Shown here: piece by piece, positions 7,440-10,955 of the stretch
Position numbering within the stretch: position 1 is the first letter of the stretch
Layout of the letters: each line of letters starts with the position of its first letter
Origin: Christensenella sp. UBA1782
Lineage (GTDB): Bacteria; Bacillota; Clostridia; Christensenellales; DTU072
Length of the DNA stretch: 10,955 nt
Assembly: GCA_002315475.1 (NCBI GenBank)
Contig: DCGI01000012.1
Location: forward strand, 543-11,497
Reading direction: 5' to 3'
The notes under the pieces: generated by a model
Told to the model about the DNA's origin: nothing
Seen by the model: only the letters and a program-made list of their open reading frames with translations
Database searches by the model: none
Translations under genes and position numbers: made by a program

Positions 7440-9173
7440 CTATAAGTTTTTATACAATTCCGCATAAGCACCGTTCTGACGCAACAGCGTTTCGTGCGTG
7501 CCTTGTTCGACGATTCGACCGCCGTCCATCACCAAAATGAGGTCGGCGTTTTTGACGGTGGAAAGTCTATGTGCCACCACGAAAGAAGTCTTGCCTTCCA
7601 TCAGTTTATCGAACGCCTTATGTACCGCCTTTTCGGTAACGACGTCCACCGACGAAGTCGCTTCGTCCAAAAGGAGAACCTGCGGTTTGCGAAGCATGAT
7701 TCTGGCAATACACAGAAGTTGCCTTTGTCCTTCCGACAAGCCGATACCGTCGGTCAAAACGGTATCGTACCCTTGCGGAAGATTTTTAATAAAGGTATCG
7801 CACAGACACTCTTTGCAAACGCGTTCGATTTCTTCGTCGGGTACGTCCGAGCCGAATGCGATATTCTCCCGAACCGTTCCCTTTTTGAGCCAAGTTTCTT
7901 GCAAAAGCAATCCGCACGCAGCTCGAACGGAATTCTTGTCGCACGCCGAAAGTCCTTTTCCGTCCACGACGATTTCTCCGACGTCGGGTTCGTAAAAACG
8001 TATCAATAAATTCATAAAAGTCGTCTTTCCGCATCCCGTAGTGCCGACTAAAGCAACCTTTTGTCCCTTTTTTACGGTAAAAGACAGGTCGTGTAAGATT
8101 TCTTTGTCCGGCGTATAGGAAAAGGAAACGTTCTCCACCGAATACGAAGGATTCTCTTTGGGAAACGCCTCTCCTTGCATATCTTCGTCGGGTAAAGCCT
8201 GCACACGTTCCATCCTTTCCAAACACACGACGGCGTTCTGGGCTTCGGCGAAAACGCCGGCAAGCTCGTTAAACGGCTTGGCGTAACTGTTGGTATAGCT
8301 GAGTAAAACGGAAAGGGAACCGACGGTCAAAGTAAATCCGCCGAGTTTTCCGAAGCAGGCAAACGCACCCAAAAGTAGGACGACGGCGTAGACCGAAGAA
8401 GTGACGAACCGCGTCGTGGGGTTGGTCAGCGAGGAAGCAAACATCGCTTGAAACGTACTTTTTTCCGAACGTTCGTTCGCCTGTAAAAACAACGTCTTGC
8501 GTCGGTCTTCTCCGCCGCAAACGGTTATCGACTTCTGTGCCGAAAAGGTTTCTTCGGCAAGGACGGTCTGTTCCCTTCTGTCGTCCGCTTGGGCGGCAAA
8601 ATATTTTTTTGTCTTTTTCGTAATCCGTTTTGCCGAAAAAACGGATAGAGGCGTTAAACACAGAACGGCGGCGGCTACGACGGGATTCAGTAGGAACATA
8701 TAGACGAGCGTCCCCGCAATGGTCACTATCCCCGAAGTCAACTGAGAAAGAATCAAAGTCAGTCCGTCGTAGACGCCTTCGGCGTCGGTGGTAACCAACA
8801 TCGTCACGTCCCCCGTGGAAAGGGAATGTACGTCTTTTGCCGAACAGGTCAATATTTTTTCTATGCAACGTTTTCGCAGTCCGTATAACAGCGCGGACGC
8901 CAGCTTTTTCGAGGATGCGTCCGCCCCCCACCGTACGAAAAGGGAGGCTATGGCGACTCCCGTTGCCGTCAACAGAATGCGGGAAAGTGCCGCCGTATCC
9001 ATACTTTCGGGGGTGGCAAACAAATCAATGGCTTGTCCGAAAAGGACGGGAAGGGACAAATGCAATACCGCACTCCCCACCGAAAGAAGGCACGAAAGTA
9101 CCGCCATGCCGCCATGTCCTTTTAGCAGAGGAAACAGTTTTCGGAACAACACGCGAATTTTAGTTTTCTTCAT
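7440..9173 (-). CDS. ABC exporter half-transporter, subunit with canonical catalytic residues and variant signature
   Basis: This 577-residue protein joins a six-helix membrane domain (helices near 22-47, 62-82, 137-161, 164-183, 250-275, 278-300) to an ATPase domain (about 345-577). ATPase motifs are Walker A GTTGCGKTT (377-385, K383), Q-loop Q425, signature LSEGQ (479-483, Glu where Gly is usual), Walker B LLLDE (D503, catalytic E504), D-loop SSVD and switch H535 in AHRLSTV. It has its own Glu and His but an altered signature, complementary to its partner encoded just upstream. This is the pattern of heterodimeric exporters such as TM287/288 and BmrCD. Its ATG (9173) lies inside the upstream gene, overlapping by 14 bp, with GAGG 6 nt before it (9180-9183), so translation is probably coupled. 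It ends in TAG at 7440. The substrate is unknown: drugs, lipids or peptides are all possible. Confidence 0.93.
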   Translation of the reverse strand: MKKTKIRVLFRKLFPLLKGHGGMAVLSCLLSVGSAVLHLSLPVLFGQAIDLFATPESMDTAALSRILLTATGVAIASLFVRWGADASSKKLASALLYGLRKRCIEKILTCSAKDVHSLSTGDVTMLVTTDAEGVYDGLTLILSQLTSGIVTIAGTLVYMFLLNPVVAAAVLCLTPLSVFSAKRITKKTKKYFAAQADDRREQTVLAEETFSAQKSITVCGGEDRRKTLFLQANERSEKSTFQAMFASSLTNPTTRFVTSSVYAVVLLLGAFACFGKLGGFTLTVGSLSVLLSYTNSYAKPFNELAGVFAEAQNAVVCLERMERVQALPDEDMQGEAFPKENPSYSVENVSFSYTPDKEILHDLSFTVKKGQKVALVGTTGCGKTTFMNLLIRFYEPDVGEIVVDGKGLSACDKNSVRAACGLLLQETWLKKGTVRENIAFGSDVPDEEIERVCKECLCDTFIKNLPQGYDTVLTDGIGLSEGQRQLLCIARIMLRKPQVLLLDEATSSVDVVTEKAVHKAFDKLMEGKTSFVVAHRLSTVKNADLILVMDGGRIVEQGTHETLLRQNGAYAELYKNL

Positions 9174-10854
9174 ATTGCGCCTCGTAAATCTCTTGATAGG
9201 TTTTGCAGGTTTTTAACAAATTTTCGTGCGTATCGAAACCTTGCGTTTTTCCGTCTTTCAACACCAAAATCAAATCGGCTTTTCGTACGGCGGCAACCCG
9301 TTGCGAACAAAAAAGAAGGGTTTGACCGTTCTTGCAAAAAACCGTTTCGTAGAGGTTTTCCGCCGTCTTTGCGTCCAACGCCGAAGAACTGTCGTCCAAA
9401 AGCAGAACGGGTTTTTCTCCGACGAAGGCACGAGCTAAAGCAATCCGTTGCCTTTGTCCGCCGCTGAGGTTGCCGCCCCCCTGCGTTACGAACGCTCCGA
9501 TACCGCCTTTTGCCCGCACGACGTCGCTTGCCTGAGCCTTTTCGACGGGCACGCCCCAATCGGCCGTTTGCCCGAACAAAACGTTTTCTTCCATACTGCC
9601 CGAAAACAGCTCGGCTTTTTGAACGGCATAGCCGATGCAGGAACGTATACTGTCCGTCGCAACGTCGGTTATGTCCTCACCGAACAACTCTATTTTTCCG
9701 CTCGTAGGCTCATACACTCTCGACGCCAAATCCAGCAGCGTGCTTTTTCCACTGCCGAATCCGCCGATTATGCCGATTTTTTGTCCCTTTTTCACTTCGA
9801 AACTCACGTGTTCGACGGCATCACCGCTCGCATCTCGATACCGAAACGAAACGTCTCGGAAGGAAAAAACCGTTTCCGCATCCGTATGCAAAACACCGTT
9901 CCGCTCTTTTCGAACGGGGAGCGTCCACGCTTTTTGTATTCTTTTTCCGCTCGCCACCGCCCGAGAAACGGTGATAATTAAGGAAGCAAACTTGATAAGT
10001 TCGGTCAAAATCAAAGCGGAATAATTATACAGGGCCACCGTTTGTCCCTGCGTGAGGTCGCCCGTACGGACACGCACCCCGCCTTGCCACAGCAAAAGCA
10101 CGACGGCAAGGTTGATGACGGTGAACGAGAACGGATCGAGTACGGCGGAAAACAACGCCGAACGGGTTTGTGCTTTTGCGTAGCGGCGGTTATCGACGTC
10201 AAACGTTGCCGCGGCATCGTTGGACGCCGATAAGGCACGAAAAACCTTCGCACCGCTGCGTGTCTGCCTTGCCCCCTCCGTAACGGCTTTTAAGCCGGAT
10301 TGTGTTTTTCGAAAGAGGCGTATGCCGAAATATAGCACGAAAAAGGCAAACGCCGTCAAAACCGGCACGATAACGGCAAAAATGCACGCCGATTTCGTAT
10401 CAATCAAAAAAGAGGCGACGATGGCTCCTCCTACCACGAACGGCGAACGCAACAAGAGCCTTAAAAATAAATTCAAACCCGTCTGAACGTTATGAACGTC
10501 GGCAGTCAAAAGCGTCATCCATTCTCCCTCGCCGTAGGAAAGAAAATCGTCGTATTCGAGCGATTCGATATGACAAAACAGTTTCTTTTTGATTCGGGCG
10601 GAAAAAACCGACGCTGCTTTCGCCGAAAAATACTGCGCCGTACACGCAAAACCCAATCCCAGTACGCCGAAAAGAAGCAACAAGCCGAATCTCTGCAAAA
10701 CGAATTCGACGTTTGCCGACGGTATGCCTTCGTCAATCACCGAAGCCACCACAAACGGCACCGATAATTCCAGCGCCACTTCGCCCAATTTCAAAAACGG
10801 TGCCAAAATCGCTTTTACTTTATACCCCTTTAACAACGGGAAAAAATCTTTCAT
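9160..10854 (-). CDS. ABC exporter half-transporter, subunit with degenerate catalytic site
   Basis: This is the first gene of the exporter operon, 564 residues from the ATG at 10854. An in-frame TTG at 10881 would add nine residues (numbering below counts from that TTG; subtract 9 for the ATG). The ATG is preferred because MKDFFPLLKGYK...IDEGI matches the usual start of this family and a promoter seems to lie across the extra codons. Six membrane helices lie near 23-48, 62-83, 138-160, 166-187, 250-268 and 283-308. The ATPase domain has Walker A GGFGSGKST (373-381, K379), Q-loop Q421 and canonical signature LSGGQ (472-476). Walker B is LLLDD, with D497 in place of the catalytic Glu, and the switch His is replaced by Gln (Q527 in CSQRVAAV). 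It should bind ATP at its own site but hydrolyse it poorly. Its intact signature would complete the active site of the downstream partner. No strong Shine-Dalgarno sequence precedes either start. Confidence 0.92.
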   Translation of the reverse strand: MKDFFPLLKGYKVKAILAPFLKLGEVALELSVPFVVASVIDEGIPSANVEFVLQRFGLLLLFGVLGLGFACTAQYFSAKAASVFSARIKKKLFCHIESLEYDDFLSYGEGEWMTLLTADVHNVQTGLNLFLRLLLRSPFVVGGAIVASFLIDTKSACIFAVIVPVLTAFAFFVLYFGIRLFRKTQSGLKAVTEGARQTRSGAKVFRALSASNDAAATFDVDNRRYAKAQTRSALFSAVLDPFSFTVINLAVVLLLWQGGVRVRTGDLTQGQTVALYNYSALILTELIKFASLIITVSRAVASGKRIQKAWTLPVRKERNGVLHTDAETVFSFRDVSFRYRDASGDAVEHVSFEVKKGQKIGIIGGFGSGKSTLLDLASRVYEPTSGKIELFGEDITDVATDSIRSCIGYAVQKAELFSGSMEENVLFGQTADWGVPVEKAQASDVVRAKGGIGAFVTQGGGNLSGGQRQRIALARAFVGEKPVLLLDDSSSALDAKTAENLYETVFCKNGQTLLFCSQRVAAVRKADLILVLKDGKTQGFDTHENLLKTCKTYQEIYEAQYEEN

Positions 10855-10860
10855 ATTTTC

Positions 10861-10889
10861 ATAGTACACTATTTTGTTCAAAATGGCAA
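10861..10889 (-). promoter_or_regulatory. Candidate promoter of the ABC operon, possibly leaderless
   Basis: On the minus strand TTGCCA (10889-10884, 5 of 6 to the -35 consensus) is followed after 17 bp by TACTAT (10866-10861, 4 of 6 to the -10). The predicted transcription start falls at or next to the ATG at 10854. If used, it would make a leaderless message and rule out the TTG at 10881. The -10 match is moderate, and a promoter beyond the right edge is also possible. Confidence 0.4.
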
Positions 10890-10955
10890 GTTTTCCCGTT
10901 TTTTTTCGTAAAATATTCCTCTCGTCCTTTTTGACTCGGTCGGGTGGGCGGGCGG
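10882..10955. other. Right-edge non-coding flank ending in a G-rich run
   Basis: There is no recognisable gene here. The stretch is AT-rich at first, with an 8-T run, and ends in GGGTGGGCGGGCGG (10942-10955), far more G-rich than the rest of the window. It may belong to the upstream region of the ABC operon or to a neighbouring feature cut off by the edge. Confidence 0.5.

Noticed and set aside
8269..8931. 220-codon minus-strand frame within the ABC gene
   Set aside because: It is out of frame with a clearly coding ABC transporter gene, and its translation is Arg/Phe-rich without recognisable motifs.
10855..10881. TTG at 10881 as start of the upstream ABC subunit
   Set aside because: The nine extra residues do not fit the family's usual N-terminus, there is no good ribosome-binding site, and a promoter-like sequence overlaps them. 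It remains possible but less likely than the ATG at 10854.

Overview
The window looks like a chromosomal segment of a gut-type Gram-positive anaerobe (Bacillota, probably Clostridia). This is inferred from AGGAG-type ribosome-binding sites, sigma-A-like promoters, and an exported protein built from Cys-rich CxxCG repeats, Listeria-Bacteroides (Flg_new) repeats, a GG-rich beta-helix and an MBG-like domain. That mix is common in surface proteins of intestinal Firmicutes. No RNA gene, mobile element, CRISPR array or phage gene is visible. Four genes fill almost the whole window.

Region 1 (1-4010, minus strand) is one very large open gene that runs off the left edge. Its first 1336 codons encode a signal peptide, a 40-cysteine metal-ribbon-like region with three tandem units, two Flg_new repeats, a right-handed beta-helix, a third Flg_new repeat, an MBG-like domain and the start of a fourth Flg_new repeat. 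It is best read as a giant cell-surface or adhesin-like protein whose C-terminal anchor lies outside the window. Region 2 (4011-4251) is a divergent intergenic region. It holds a strong promoter for the rightward gene, a weaker one for the leftward gene, and two inverted repeats that could be operators.

Region 3 (4252-7350, plus strand) is a single-gene unit for an intracellular GH38 alpha-mannosidase, with its own promoter and a strong intrinsic terminator (7369-7415). Region 4 (7440-10854, minus strand) is a two-gene operon encoding a heterodimeric ABC exporter. The upstream subunit carries the degenerate catalytic residues and the downstream subunit the degenerate signature motif, so together they make one active and one inactive ATP site. 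The operon converges on the mannosidase gene. The right edge (10882-10955) is short non-coding sequence ending in a G-rich run.

The mannosidase would trim mannosides inside the cell, the large protein acts outside it, and the exporter moves an unknown substrate across the membrane. Nothing in the sequence ties the three units into one pathway. The most unusual element is the N-terminal array of the giant protein, where an Asp-rich DxDxDG-like loop is fused to a CxxCG knuckle in each unit.
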